Assembly (NCBI RefSeq): GCF_901000735.1
Contig: NC_081542.1
Coordinates: 39,785,321 to 39,849,320 of the forward strand
Origin: Corylus avellana
Taxonomy: Eukaryota; Streptophyta; Magnoliopsida; Fagales; Betulaceae
Length of the DNA stretch: 64,000 nt
Direction of reading: 5' to 3'
Positions 1 to 10,261 of the stretch are shown in pieces. The notes under the pieces are model-generated. The model ran no database searches. It saw only the letters and a program-made list of their open reading frames with translations, and was not told where the DNA came from. Made by a program: the position numbers and the translations under genes. Position 1 is the first letter of the stretch. Each line of letters begins with the position of its first letter.

Positions 1-1018
1 AGCAGGATTTTTGTGATGTTGGAGGACTCAAGCGAGCACATGAGGTAAGTAAACACTTACGAACACTTTCCTTAAAAACGTGAGATATGTTAGTTGACTG
101 ACCACGCGTATGATATGAGCATGTCTACTTTTTGTAATAACTTGATAATTGCTTTAATAACTAGTTGATAAGAGGCATTGTATGATATGGTACACCGGTT
201 TGGGCATACTATATAGACTTCATCTTATGGTCAATGTGTGTGTGTGAGGGCCCTGGATCTAGTGATTTTTGTGACCTATGTAGCCATTGCCAAATGGTTA
301 GTCATTACAGGACGTACGTCACTAGTACTGTGGGCCACCTGATGTCAGATTCGGTCGGGCTGCTAGTGGTGGACGGTAGCGTACAATGGCTGGGGCACCG
401 GCATTGTATTACAGGTTCCTCGGGATTAGGCCAACCCTACTGAGAATGAGTAATATCTCGAGTAGACCATACATGAGAGTTATGACCTATAAAGCATTAG
501 TTTTTTTGCATTAAAATACTTGGACGATTGCTGCCGGGAGTACACCACCCTTTATTTAACCAAACCATATTTTCAAGGTGTATTAACGGAGACAACACCT
601 CCTTTCGAAGTTTATCAAACTGCATTTTCATTTCTGCTTAATAATAATGAGCTCATGTCATACCCAATTGTAAGGTTTACTTACTAAGTCGTTAGACTTA
701 TGCTGTTATTACTCTTATAGGGAACATGTTTCTAGAACTCAAGAGTGGCATGGTTGCCACTAAGGACTTTGCTTAGGGTTCTCATGTTGTTATCAGGTTT
801 GCCTTATGTTTTTATTAATTGCTCAGTGTCTTTAATTTCGAGGAATATACTTGTCCTGTAATGGTTAATAGATTCTCAGTTATTTCATCTTCCTATGCAT
901 TAACTCTGATAATGCTTAGAGGGGTGATTTCTTATTTAGCCATAAGTTGGTTAAACTAAGATAATTGCCAGTAACCCTGCCAGATTAACCGATGCTAGTT
1001 TTGGGGGGTTACAATTAG
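1..1018. repeat. LTR-derived sequence, start of duplicated unit A
   Basis: This stretch is matched almost base for base by 59828-60870 near the other end of the window (shared blocks include the run ending in gtaagtaaacacttac and the segment with gcattgtattacaggt). The style (start and stop of G/T-rich segments, no ORF, a TATA-bearing leader upstream in the second copy) resembles the long LTR of a Gypsy element. Short ORFs here, such as 234-443, are not conserved between the two copies. I see no gene. Confidence 0.6.
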
Positions 1019-1330
1019 GGCCTTAGGTTCTGAATGATTTTTTATCTACTATTTTTGTACTCCATCTTTGATAGTGAATTTTTTAATGATTGCCTTTGCC
1101 AGTTGACATGTCTCACATTAAGGGAATCACTTAAATCTTGATGTTATTTGTGTGTGATTGACTTGTCTTATTTACTATCATTGTGGTCTTTTGCTCAACA
1201 AGGCTCATATTAGTTATATTTAGTTCATATGAGCCATTTTTCTCTTATGAGACTAACCAAAATACCTTTTGTGATATAGTAAATAGCCGCTTCTAGATAT
1301 TGAGTGTAGCACACTACATTAATAAAATAT
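1019..1330 (+). repeat. Copia-type LTR tail, one of five copies
   Basis: The segment around cacttaaatcttgatgtt and the following ttgtggtcttttgctcaac recurs at 19430-19600 (inverted), 55790-55945, 57520-57625 and 60890-61040. In the 55.9 and 57.6 kb copies it is directly followed by a primer-binding-like gtatcagagc and a Copia gag remnant, so I read it as the 3' end of a Copia LTR. A short hairpin (ggctcata ... tatgagcc) lies at about 1202-1236. Confidence 0.5.
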
Positions 1331-1640
1331 TAATTTTTTTCTTTAAGAAAACAATTAAAAAAATTCTAAAATTAATATTTAAATAAAATAGAGAGTATAA
1401 TTGAGAATTTGTTAAAGTGTATAGAAAAAAGCAACAACAAAAAGAGAAATTTGCACTTTTTTCACTAGGTATTTAGGTACTATTAATGGAAATGCTATGA
1501 TTGTAATTAGTTCCATATAGAAAGTAACCCCACCCCGTTCTGCCGTTCATGCTAAAAATAGGAACTATTAATTTTACCTCCATTTTTAATATCAAGAGAT
1601 ATAATTTTATTGAATAACAGGAGGCCGGTAAGAATCACGT

Positions 1641-3063
1641 TAGGGCCGGCAATTTTGACACGACCTGTAAACTCGGCACGAACACGACACGAAAAAATAG
1701 GTATTGAGTTTGGGCTTATCGAGTTCGGGTCGTAATCGGGTCTACCCACCAGACCCGCTAGACTCGGATTTTTTTTTTTTTTTTTTTTTTTTTCTTGCCC
1801 CTACTGATCTCCGGATCTCCCTCCTTTTTTCTTGCCCCTACCTCTTCCTCCTCCTTTCTTCTTCTTCTTCTCTCGCTCAGCTTCTTTCTTCCATCTCTCT
1901 CCTCCAGTCCTCATGCTTCCCCTCTTTTTCTCCGTCTTTCTCACAGTTTATTTCTCCTCTCTGGATCTTTCTCTCTCAAAAGTGTCATAATTTTTTTCTC
2001 TCTCTAGAACATGAGACTATGAGAGACCCACTTATTCTTTTTTCAGCCTATCACGTGGACAATAAATTTTTGGCATTTCAGTTTTTTTTTTTTTTTTTTT
2101 GTGGGTTAATTTCATCCACTTTAATTGGTTCAAAATCTGCCCACTCTCAAAAAAGAAAGAAAGAAAAAAAAATCTCCTCTGCCCAATGCACTTATACAGC
2201 CACTCTTAAAATTACAAATAAGAAAATACAATTTGATAAAGAGTGGACTTATATCAATTAACGTGAATATATTTTCTAAATGCCAAATAAAATAACTCAA
2301 AAATAATTAAATACCATTAATAGATAATTAAATATTAAAAGTAATTAATTGGACATGCAATATTTTTTTCAAAGTGTTTGAAACTTTGAAATCACAAAAT
2401 AATTTATATTGGTTTTTGGTAGATATAGTATAATATAATATTATTTTATATTAATTAAATATTAGTCTTACATCCCGCCCCTACAATAAGGAAATTCAGG
2501 CTCCGCCACTACTCTCAAATATATAGATATCATATTTTGTATTGAAATATACATAATTCTTTTTTAGTGGAATGTAATTTGAGCAAAATTAAATTTCTTT
2601 ATGCTAAAAATTATTTTAATAAATGAACTTAGTCAATATGCTTGCTTGTTTTAAGTTTAGGTGAAATTATGAGTTTAGTAATTTCTTTTGGAGTACAATT
2701 ACGATCACTTTCCATTTTTTTTTTTTTTTTTTGGTTTCTTATCCTTTATTAAAGCCTTTAATATCTTGGAACTCAATTTTTAGCATTGACTGTATTGATG
2801 TATTATTATAACAATTTTTTTTTTAAAAAAAAAAAATTTATAGTTTAGGGTTTTAATGGGTCGTGTCGGGTCGTGTCTACCCGATTAGACCCGGTTATTT
2901 TAAACGGGTAAAACGGGTCGTGTTGGATTACCCGTCTATTTTCGTGTTATCAGACCTGATTACCCGTTTAGCTAAACGGGTCGTGTCTGTGTATAGGCTA
3001 ATTGTGTATATGGGTACCCCGCGAGTCGTAATCGAGTCAGTCAGGTATCCATTTGCCACCCCT
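1641..3063. mobile_element. hAT-like non-autonomous element, 1.42 kb
   Basis: The ends form imperfect terminal inverted repeats (left tagggccggcaa, right ttgccacccct). Both subterminal regions carry many copies of acgacccg/cgggtcgt in opposite orientation. The flanks are 8-bp imperfect duplications, aatcacgt at 1633-1640 and aaatacgt at 3064-3071. The paralogous unit C has the uninterrupted empty site near 61480-61495 (aatcacgttaggtggc). An 8-bp duplication and these ends point to the hAT superfamily. There is no transposase; the long ORF over 1704-2261 is mostly poly-T. Confidence 0.8.
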
Positions 3064-3441
3064 AAATACGTTAGGTGGCTTGAATGGCTTGAAGGACAAA
3101 GGAATTTCTATTCTGTGGAGCAAAATAAAGAATAGAGAAATAAAAATGCGACTAACATTATAACAATAATCATACATATAATATCACCTACCGGTGGTGG
3201 TGGTTAAGTAGTCATAAGCAAATCGTCTAGGCCCTTGTTACTATGGTCATACTCAAGTAGAATAACCACAATTGATCGCTCCCTCTTACATTTTTGAAAA
3301 AGGAAAAGGAAAAAAAAAAAAAAAGCATACATAATTCTAACAACATGACTATTTTTTTTTTTTTTTCTTTCTCATAACATAATTCAGTACATAAATGTCC
3401 AGCTCTCCCAAATAATTTCTCCTATGATTTCAAATAATTAA

Positions 3442-3824
3442 GGAGAAACTCCACAAAATTCTCTAAACTTTTACACGTTTGAAAATTACTCCCTCGAAGT
3501 TCAAAAACTCTTAATTTAGGGTATCAAACTTTTTAAATTTTCGCAATGTCCCCTTTCTATTAGGATTTTCGTTAAATATTTTCAAAATACCAATTTTTTT
3601 TATTAAAAAATTACAAAGATTTAGGTATAGGTATTTTTGCAAATTTCATTAAATCCTAACCAGCGCCTAATCTTTGCAATTTTTATTTTGTTTTTTATTA
3701 TTAAAAAAATACGGGTACTTTGAAATTTTTTTAATATTTAACAAAAAATCCTAACAGAATAAGACATTGCAAAAAATAAAAAATTCGATACCCTAAATTA
3801 AAATTTTTTGAAGTTCAAATAAAA
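3442..3824. mobile_element. Mutator-type foldback MITE, right end lost
   Basis: Two long inverted arms meet near 3620 (left arm contains aatttagggtatcaaac, right arm contains gataccctaaatt). The left end starts with ggagaaact after the 9-bp aataattaa at 3433-3441. The full-length relative at 61869-62296 shows the complete right end. Here that end, and the CLE dodecapeptide next to it, are replaced by unrelated sequence between about 3820 and 3868. Confidence 0.65.
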
Positions 3825-4061
3825 TTAAGGAATTTTAGAATTTGGAGCACTTGGGAGAATTCTAGAATTTAGTTGCCTCTTCACTGTTACCTGGAATCCC
3901 AATCTCATGTTGACCATAGCTTTAGCATCCAGAAGCATTGGTGGGTAGGGTTTGTTTGGACTCCTGGCCTCCATAAATGGAATGGAAGGGCGAGCTTCAG
4001 ACCATGCCAATGGGTGAAAGACTAAGATGAGGCATAACCAAAAGCCCAAGTACTTAGCCAT
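3825..4061 (-). pseudogene. CLE subfamily I gene without CLE dodecapeptide (unit A)
   Basis: The 78-residue reading frame starts with the same MAKYL signal peptide as the intact gene at 62306-62551, followed by SEARP at the likely cleavage region and the conserved prodomain (RSPNKPY, PMLLDAKA, FQVTVKRQLN). After residue QLN it leaves the family and ends in 13 unrelated residues, so RSSPGGPDPRHH is missing. CLE proteins are secreted and processed to a 12-13 residue ligand for leucine-rich-repeat receptor kinases; without that segment no ligand of this class can be made. The promoter region (4062-4200) is still nearly identical to the intact copy, including a CACGTG box and a TATA-like element. 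I regard it as a pseudogene, though a transcript is possible. Confidence 0.75.
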
Positions 4062-4143
4062 ATTTCTTCTCAGATTTCTGCAACAGCCGGTGAGGTTTCA
4101 AGGTAAGAAGGCAGGATTTGTGTCAATGTATTTGCTTATGTTT

Positions 4144-4166
4144 CACGTGAGAAGCATTTATAGAAT
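4144..4166 (-). promoter_or_regulatory. G-box and TATA-like element of CLE subfamily I copy A
   Basis: A palindromic CACGTG at 4144-4149 lies just upstream (minus strand) of ctataaatgc at about 4154-4163, roughly 95-100 bp before the start codon at 4061. Both are conserved at 62634-62656 before the intact gene. In copy B (about 24886-24891) the box has decayed to CACATG. The pairing is seen in sequence; a regulatory role is inferred. Confidence 0.45.
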
Positions 4167-4478
4167 TACTCAATCCAATGTTTGAGCAAGAATTACATTA
4201 TTTATAATCATATCTGAGTTGTCATTTTAATTTGTTTATCAACAAAAGAAGCATAGGGAGTACTTCGAATCTGACTCGATTTCGATCTGTACGTACTCGA
4301 TCTGCAGTTTGAAAACAAAGTGGGCACGCAATAAAAGCTTCCTCTTGAAGACATTCCCTAATTGATTAGAGACATTATTTTTGGTTTCCTCTGTCTTCAG
4401 GATGTCTATCACATTTTTCCCTATTTGATCACCCCAAGGGGTAACTAAGTAGGTTTAGTTTAATACATCATGCACATC

Positions 4479-5231
4479 CAGTGGCGGATTTACACAGGGG
4501 CGACCTGGGGACAGGCGCCCCTGGTAAATTTTTTTTTAAAAAAATTTATTAAGCATTTTCATTCATAATTTTATGGGTGCCCCTAGTAAAAAAAAATTAC
4601 CAGGGGCACCCTTGGCCTTCTATTGGTCGTTAAATGGCCATTATGTAAAGAAATGAGGCTATTTTTTATTAAAGAAAGAGAATAAAGTTATATTTTATTA
4701 GTGGAGAGAGAATAGATAACTGTTTATTATTAAAAAAAGATAATTGGTGAATTTTTTAGTGTTTCTAGTCATAGTTTATAGATAAATGTGATTTTTTTTT
4801 TTTTTTTTTTGCTAAATTTAGATTCTAGTCTCTTTTATGTAGGCTTAAACTCTAATATAATTTATGCTTTGAGATTTGAGGCGTTTCTAAAAGAAATAGC
4901 CGTATGCTAATAGCCCACTAAAAGTACTCATTTATCTTAGACACTAGTAATCATTTAATTGTGCTTAATTTATTTCGTAAGTAATTTAAATTATTATGTG
5001 TTTGTGACGTTGTTAAATGAAGATTTTTAATAGTTACTTTGATTTTTGTTTTTTGTTTTTTTTTTTGTTGGGTAATTTGATGAGTTTGATTTGATTTGTG
5101 ATACATATATTATGATATAATTTATTTTTTTATTGTATTTACCGTATTATAAAAAATATATATAATACATAAAGAGAAAAAAAATTAATTTTTTACGCCC
5201 CTGGTAACTCCTATTCCTAGATCCGCCACTG
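4479..5231. mobile_element. hAT MITE-like element, 753 bp
   Basis: Termini are an 11-bp inverted repeat, cagtggcggat at 4479 and its complement ending at 5231. A perfect 8-bp target duplication tgcacatc flanks it (4471-4478 and 5232-5239). Units C (about 62958-62965) and D (about 34640-34647, as cgcacatc) carry the site once, i.e. empty. Internally it has short palindromes around gggtgcccctagta / taccaggggcaccc and no ORF. Confidence 0.92.
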
Positions 5232-5248
5232 TGCACATCTTCGGCCAA

Positions 5249-5572
5249 TTATTGGTGTCCACCTATAATCATCACTAAAAATAAATTAAAGGAAGAAACA
5301 GTTCTAAAAGATAAATACTTTTTTGTATTCTTACGTCCATTTCGCATATATTTAAACTGAGTTGCTTCTATCCAGTGAGTACTGCTCTTGATGTTTGTTC
5401 TCTTCAATGTCGAGACCATTTGGAAAAGTTCCTTTGCACCCAAGGCAACTGGTTGGTTCGATTTGGTCGGATTGCTCGTCACAATGTCTTGATTAACCAG
5501 CCGAGATTCAGCCGTTGCATGCAAGAGAAACATTAAAATGACGCACAACCACAACCTTAAATATTGTGCCAT
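5249..5572 (-). pseudogene. CLE subfamily II gene without CLE dodecapeptide (unit A)
   Basis: From the ATG at 5572 the frame encodes 107 residues. It has a hydrophobic signal peptide, then ESRLVNQ and the motif GAKELFQMVSTLKRTN, colinear with PRLVNPS and DAKELFHMVSVFKGTN of the intact plus-strand gene at 22788-23000. Directly after this, where the intact gene continues into RASPGGPDPEHH, the sequence switches (about 5377) into flanking DNA that units C and D carry outside any gene, giving an unrelated 42-residue tail. An upstream in-frame extension to 5710 runs through the TATA box and 5' leader, so 5572 is the sensible start. Probably non-functional as a ligand gene. Confidence 0.72.
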
Positions 5573-5643
5573 ATATATTCTCTCAAAGGTTATCGAAGAG
5601 CTCGTAGTGTGGAGATTCTCAAAGGGACGATCGATGGGGCTTG

Positions 5644-5651
5644 TATATATA
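5644..5651 (-). promoter_or_regulatory. TATA box of CLE subfamily II copy A
   Basis: On the minus strand ggcctatatatacaagccc is nearly identical to ggcctatatatacgagcc at 22720-22737 before the intact subfamily II gene. It lies about 75 bp upstream of the start codon. An aagaagacaaaa block 20-25 bp further upstream is also shared. The conserved spacing supports a genuine core promoter. Confidence 0.6.
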
Positions 5652-5754
5652 GGCCAATAATTTGTGTGTTTTGTCTTCTTACGCGTGCTGCTGTTATATT
5701 TGAGCTTCAATTTTCATTGATCTTGTAACATAAGAAAAAAAACAAAAAAAGAAA

Positions 5755-5935
5755 AATGTATATTCCAATGACATTAGAATCTACAATTTGAAGTCTCTTC
5801 CTTTTGATTCTCCAATGGCATTGTTCAGTATTTGGTTAGCTACGACGTGCATATGCAAGATCCAGTCACGAGAGTTTGGCCATATCTATATTTTCAAGTA
5901 AGATAAAGACATCATTTTTAACCGTCCCATGAATA
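5755..5935 (-). promoter_or_regulatory. CLE-II upstream block, also found in three further copies
   Basis: Read on the minus strand, the segment with gccattggagaatcaaaagg lies 180-360 bp upstream of the CLE-II start at 5572. A diverged match sits at 22440-22530, the same distance before the intact gene at 22788. Orphan copies without a CLE gene lie at 8560-8735 and 10095-10261 (plus), and part of the block recurs at 6727-6805. I infer distal promoter sequence duplicated with the CLE genes. Confidence 0.45.
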
Positions 5936-6598
5936 ATGTTGCATGACGAGACTGTCAGGACTTTGAAGAATGTTTCACATGTACCAAATTTAAAGAAGAA
6001 TCTTATTTATTGGAGCACTTTGGACTCCCTTGGATACAAGTATTTTGGTGAAGGTAGAGTCATCGTGGTTAATAAAGGCTCGTTGATTGTGATGAAAGGT
6101 AACAAGATTAGTGGTCTCTACTTTCTTCGGGACAGTACGGTGACAAATTTAGCTGATGTGTCTTCTCCAGACAATTTTAGACGATCAGCAATATTAGCAC
6201 AATAGAGTGAGGAGGAAGGGTGTTTCATGTCGCATGTACCTTACTATAGTGCGTTTGGGAACATCATGTATGTTATGGTGCGCATTCGTCCAAATGTTTC
6301 ACATGCAGTCAGTGCTGTTAGTTTTAGTAAGGTTCACTGGCCGGCAGTGAAATGGATACTTCGTTATCTATGGGGTGCTACAAATGTTGGCTCAGTCTTT
6401 GACATAGATAGTTGTATTAGTTTCAATGTCATTGGGTATGTCGATTCATATTATGCTAATGATCTGGTTGTGACAAAAGGAGATATCACATTGAAGAAAA
6501 TTGTCTTTGAGAAAAATCCAGTGGATGTGTTGACTGAGCCAGTTTTGGTTTTCAAGTTTAAGAGTTGTTTGGACTTGATTGTTTTTTGTAGCTTATGA
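5936..6598 (+). pseudogene. Internally deleted Copia polyprotein remnant, left palindrome arm
   Basis: Codons 5936-6205 give the region just before integrase (GAG-pre-integrase type: LKNVSHVPNLKKNLI, SLGYKY, VMKGNKISGLYFL). After a stop, 6227-6598 gives the end of reverse transcriptase and start of RNase H (KWILRYLWGAT, GYVDSYYANDL). Integrase and most of RT are missing. The same deletion joins the same two segments in the opposite orientation at 9430-10094. No LTR is preserved on this arm; after 6720 the sequence re-enters the CLE-II upstream block. Confidence 0.8.
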
Positions 6599-7326
6599 TT
6601 ACCCTTCGGGGTGTTGGAAGAGACGTCATTATGAGATTTGCATTTAGGGACTTATTGAAATTCAAGTCAAGATGGAGATTGTTGATATATAACTTGAATT
6701 GACAACTCAAGTGTGGGGCCCAACAGGCCCAGTCACGAGAGTTTGGCTATATCTATATTTTCAGGTAAGATAAAGACATCATTTTTAACCGTCCCATGAA
6801 TAACGATATGCATGCATGATTGTTTTTGCAACTTTGAATATGAAAATTTGGTGGAAGGGGGAATTAAATGTTGGATCGAACATTTGACCATTTTATCTAA
6901 AAATTAATTAGTGTTCAGTGAGGGAAGCCAAATCTTTTTATGGCATTCAAAATCGTACCCCACAAGGCATGTTGTAAGAGCTATTCATTGAGTAGAGTGG
7001 TATTATTGCACCTCAACAATTCTTCCCTCAACATGACGCCCACGACTCGGACCCAGGACATCCCTTAGCTCTAATACCATAAACGCTCTCTTAGCACAAT
7101 GAATTCTTGCCATAAAAGAATTAGCTTCCGCCACTGAACACCAATTAGTTTTTAAATGAGATAGTCAAATGTCCAATCCAATAAATGGTATCAGAGCTGT
7201 CCAAGTCATGAGCAAAGTGACATTGTTGCACTACAAAAAATTTGGTTCTTAACTTTTCGACATATGATTGGGCCGTACGTATTATTTCTAAGTCACATTT
7301 GCATGCGTGCATGGTCGTGTATATAT

Positions 7327-7928
7327 TCACTAGCTTGGTTTCGGCCCTATGAGGAGACACCCTGAGTCGATGCTTTTTCTGTGTATGATTTTTTATGCCG
7401 ACAAAGAGTTGGCCGAATGAGGCTAGGGCATGGCTCTGCAAAGGTTGCCTATATTGGCTTAGGGTCGTTAAGACCTAATTCGAATCTTCTTTTTCCATAC
7501 TTATTTTTATTTTCGAAAAAAACAAAAAAAGGGAATCTACTTTTCACATGCTTAAACTTTTCTATTTGGTTAATTAATTTTAATCGAAGAAAGATATGTA
7601 GTGGCTGAAGCCTATTAAGCATCAATCAGCACAGCCCAAATACACCTGATCACTTGGATACTGTGAAATTAAATTGCTAAAATCATATAGGCTTTCAGGA
7701 TGCACTATGTTTGTCAGATACTTTCTTTCCTTTCCAATTTTTTTTTCTTTACTTTCTTTTAGTTTGAGTTTGTGTCTCCTTTGCTTGAATCATATCTCTT
7801 ATCTATAGGTTTTAATTTATTTTTGATTTTTTCTTATATATCCTTTAAATTACTCTTTTCTAATAGTGCAGCACAGCAAGCAACAATGGAGCGCTTGACA
7901 CACCTAAAAGTTTATTAATTATTATTTA
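7327..7928. other. Palindrome spacer, no gene seen
   Basis: Non-coding AT-rich DNA present once here and again in unit D at 35395-36350 plus 37513-37580 (shared tatggctctgcaaaggttgcctatattggcttagggt and ttgtgtctcctttg stretches). I see no coding signal. It abuts the 100-N gap at 7929-8028. Confidence 0.5.
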
Positions 7929-8028
7929 NNNNNNNNNNNNNNNNNNNNNNNNNNNNNNNNNNNNNNNNNNNNNNNNNNNNNNNNNNNNNNNNNNNNNNNN
8001 NNNNNNNNNNNNNNNNNNNNNNNNNNNN
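7929..8028. other. Assembly gap (100 N)
   Basis: Exactly 100 N, directly beside the inner end of the right palindrome arm. The junction between the two arms is therefore not contiguous sequence. Confidence 0.99.
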
Positions 8029-10261
8029 GTGAATATATATATATATATACCATGCACACATGCAAATGTGACTTAGAAATAATACGTACGGCCCAATAAT
8101 ATGTCGAAAAGTTAAGAACCAAATTTTTTGAGGTGCAACAATGTCACTTTGCTCACTTGGACAGTTCTGATACCATTTGTTGGATTGGACATTTGACTAT
8201 CTCATCTAAAAACTTATTGGTGTTCAGTGAGGAAAGCCAATCCTTTTATGGCAAGAATTCATTGTGCTAAGAGAGTGTTTATGGTATCAGAGCCAGGGGA
8301 CGTCATGGGTCCGAGTTGTGGTCGTCATGTTGAGGGAAGAATTGTTGAGGTGCAATAATGTCACTCTACTCACTTGAACAGCTCTTACAACATGCCTTGT
8401 AGGGTATGATTTTGAATGCCATAAAGGATTTGGCTTCTCTCACTGAAGCCTAATTAATTTTTAGATAAAATGGTCAAATGTTCGATCCAACATTTGATTC
8501 CCCCTTCCACCAAATTCTCATATTCAAAGTTGCAAAAACAATCATGCATGCATATCGTTATTCATGGGACGGTTAAAAATGATGTCTTTATCTTACCTGA
8601 AAATATAGATATGGCCAAACTCTCGTGACTGGATCTTGCATATGCACGTAGCTAACCAAATACTGAACAATGCCATTGGAGAATCAAAAGGAAGAGACTT
8701 CAAATTGTAGATTCTAATGTCATTGGAAATATATATATATATATATGCTACAAGATCAATGAAAATTGAAACTCAAATATGTTGTGTACGAAAGTAAATG
8801 CAGGATCTCAAAGAAGCAAAAAAGAACATAATAGAAAATAGATCAATCACACATGACACTAAGATTGATTGGCTTAACAAGCCTATATCTATTGGCAAAG
8901 ACGACCCAAAGGAAATTCAGTAACAAAAGATAGAGTACAAAATATAGTAGGGAGAAAATCACTCAAAGCTCAAAGCCCCAATACACTCAAATCTCACTCT
9001 CACACAAAAGAAAAAAATATAAAAAAGAGAATATCTTCTCTAATTCTCTAAACCTTGAACCACCAAAAACATGAGAAAACAAAAAGATTTGCTTGAGGCT
9101 ATTTTTCTCCAAAGGATTATGAGTCTTCTGTTTTTCCCAAGTTCACAAACTGGCCAAGTAGGTTTTATAGAAGCAACAAGTCGACTGTGAAGCAACTCCA
9201 ATATTAGCTAGGAAAACAAACTCCAAGTCAATTAAGAATTCCAAGTCTATGTTAAACAAGGACTTCATTGCCGGCTATAACTCAAGTAACAAAACAAAAA
9301 CCTGTTGGGCCCCACACTTGACTTGTCAATTCAAGTTATATACCAACAATCTTCACCTTGACTTGAATTTCATCAAGTCCCTAAATGCAAATCTCATAAT
9401 GACGTCTCTTCCAACACCCCGAATGGTAATCATAAGCTACAAAAAACAATCAAGTCCAAGCAACTCTTGAACTTGAAAACCAAAATTTGCTTAGTCAACA
9501 CATTCATTGGATTTTTCTCAAAGACAATTTTCTTCAATGTTATATCTCCGCGTGTCACAACCAGATCACCAGCATAATCTGAATCGACATACCCAATGAC
9601 ACTGAAACTAATACAACTATCTCTGTCAAAGACTGAGCCAACAGTTGTAGCACCCCATAGATAACGAAGTATCCATTTCACTGCCGGTCAGTGAACTTTA
9701 CTAGGACTAACAGCACATACTGCATGTGAAACATTTGGACGAATGCGCACCATAACATACATGATGTTCTCAATCGTACTAGAGTAAGGTACATGCGACA
9801 TGAAACGCCCTTCCTCCTCACTCTATTGTGCTAATACTGCTGATAGTCTGAAATTGTTTGGAGAAGACACATCAACTATAAATTTGTCACCGTACTGCCT
9901 TGAAGAAAGTAGAGACCACTAATCTTGTTACCTTCCATCACAATCAACGAGCCTTTATTAACCACGATGACTCTACCTCCACCAAAATACTTGTATCCAA
10001 GGGAGTCCAAAGTGCCCCAATAAATAAGATTCTTCTTTAAATCTGGTACATGTGGAACATTCTTCAAAGTCTTGACAGTCCCGTCATGCAACATTATTCA
10101 TGGGACGGTTAAAAATGATGTCTTTATCTTACTTGAAAATATAGATATTGCCAAACTCTCGTGACTGGATCTTGCATATGCACGTAGCTAACCAAATACT
10201 GAACAATGCCATTGGAGAATCAAAAGGAAGAGACTTCAAATTGTAAATTCTAATGTCATTG
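8029..10261 (-). repeat. Right arm of large imperfect palindrome
   Basis: Reverse-complement counterpart of 5745-7326. It starts at gtgaatatatatatatatac next to the gap and ends at the solo LTR at 10262. It includes an extra Copia LTR-like block (8788-9340) and two copies of the CLE-II upstream block (8560-8735 and 10095-10261). A CLE-II leader remnant follows the first of these to about 8785 (gatcaatgaaaattgaaactcaaat) and then stops; no CLE coding sequence is left. Confidence 0.8.
8788..10094 (-). mobile_element. Internally deleted Copia element, right arm
   Basis: On the minus strand 9876-10094 carries the pre-integrase segment (LKNVPHVPDLKKNLI, VMEGNKISGLYFL), and 9430-9681 the RT/RNase H end (KWILRYLWGATTVGSVF, GYVDSDYAGDLVV, with the expected D of the RNase H region). 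Downstream, ttgttggtatataacttgaattgac leads into 8788-9340, probably the 3' LTR. There is no complete polyprotein. Confidence 0.7.

Larger units (their letters stand above)
5745..7326 (+). repeat. Left arm of large imperfect palindrome
   Basis: This arm is the reverse complement of 8029-10261: in outside-to-inside order both carry the CLE-II upstream block, the deleted Copia piece, a repeat of that block, a segment with gttggatcgaacatttgacc, and one with cgtacgtattatttctaagtcacatttgcatg. The right arm additionally holds about 560 bp of Copia LTR (8788-9340). Inside each arm a smaller inverted pair exists (6850-6990 against 7075-7190; 8165-8280 against 8400-8500). Confidence 0.8.

Noticed and set aside
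234..443. Short plus-strand frame in LTR sequence
   Set aside because: Not conserved in the matching copy at 60060-60280.
1704..2261. 185-codon plus-strand frame
   Set aside because: Most of it is poly-T and low-complexity Phe/Ser/Leu inside the hAT-like element; no homologue in the empty unit C.
7922..8122. Frame reading through N
   Set aside because: Artefact of the assembly gap; the same holds for frames across 10796-10895 and 31032-31131.
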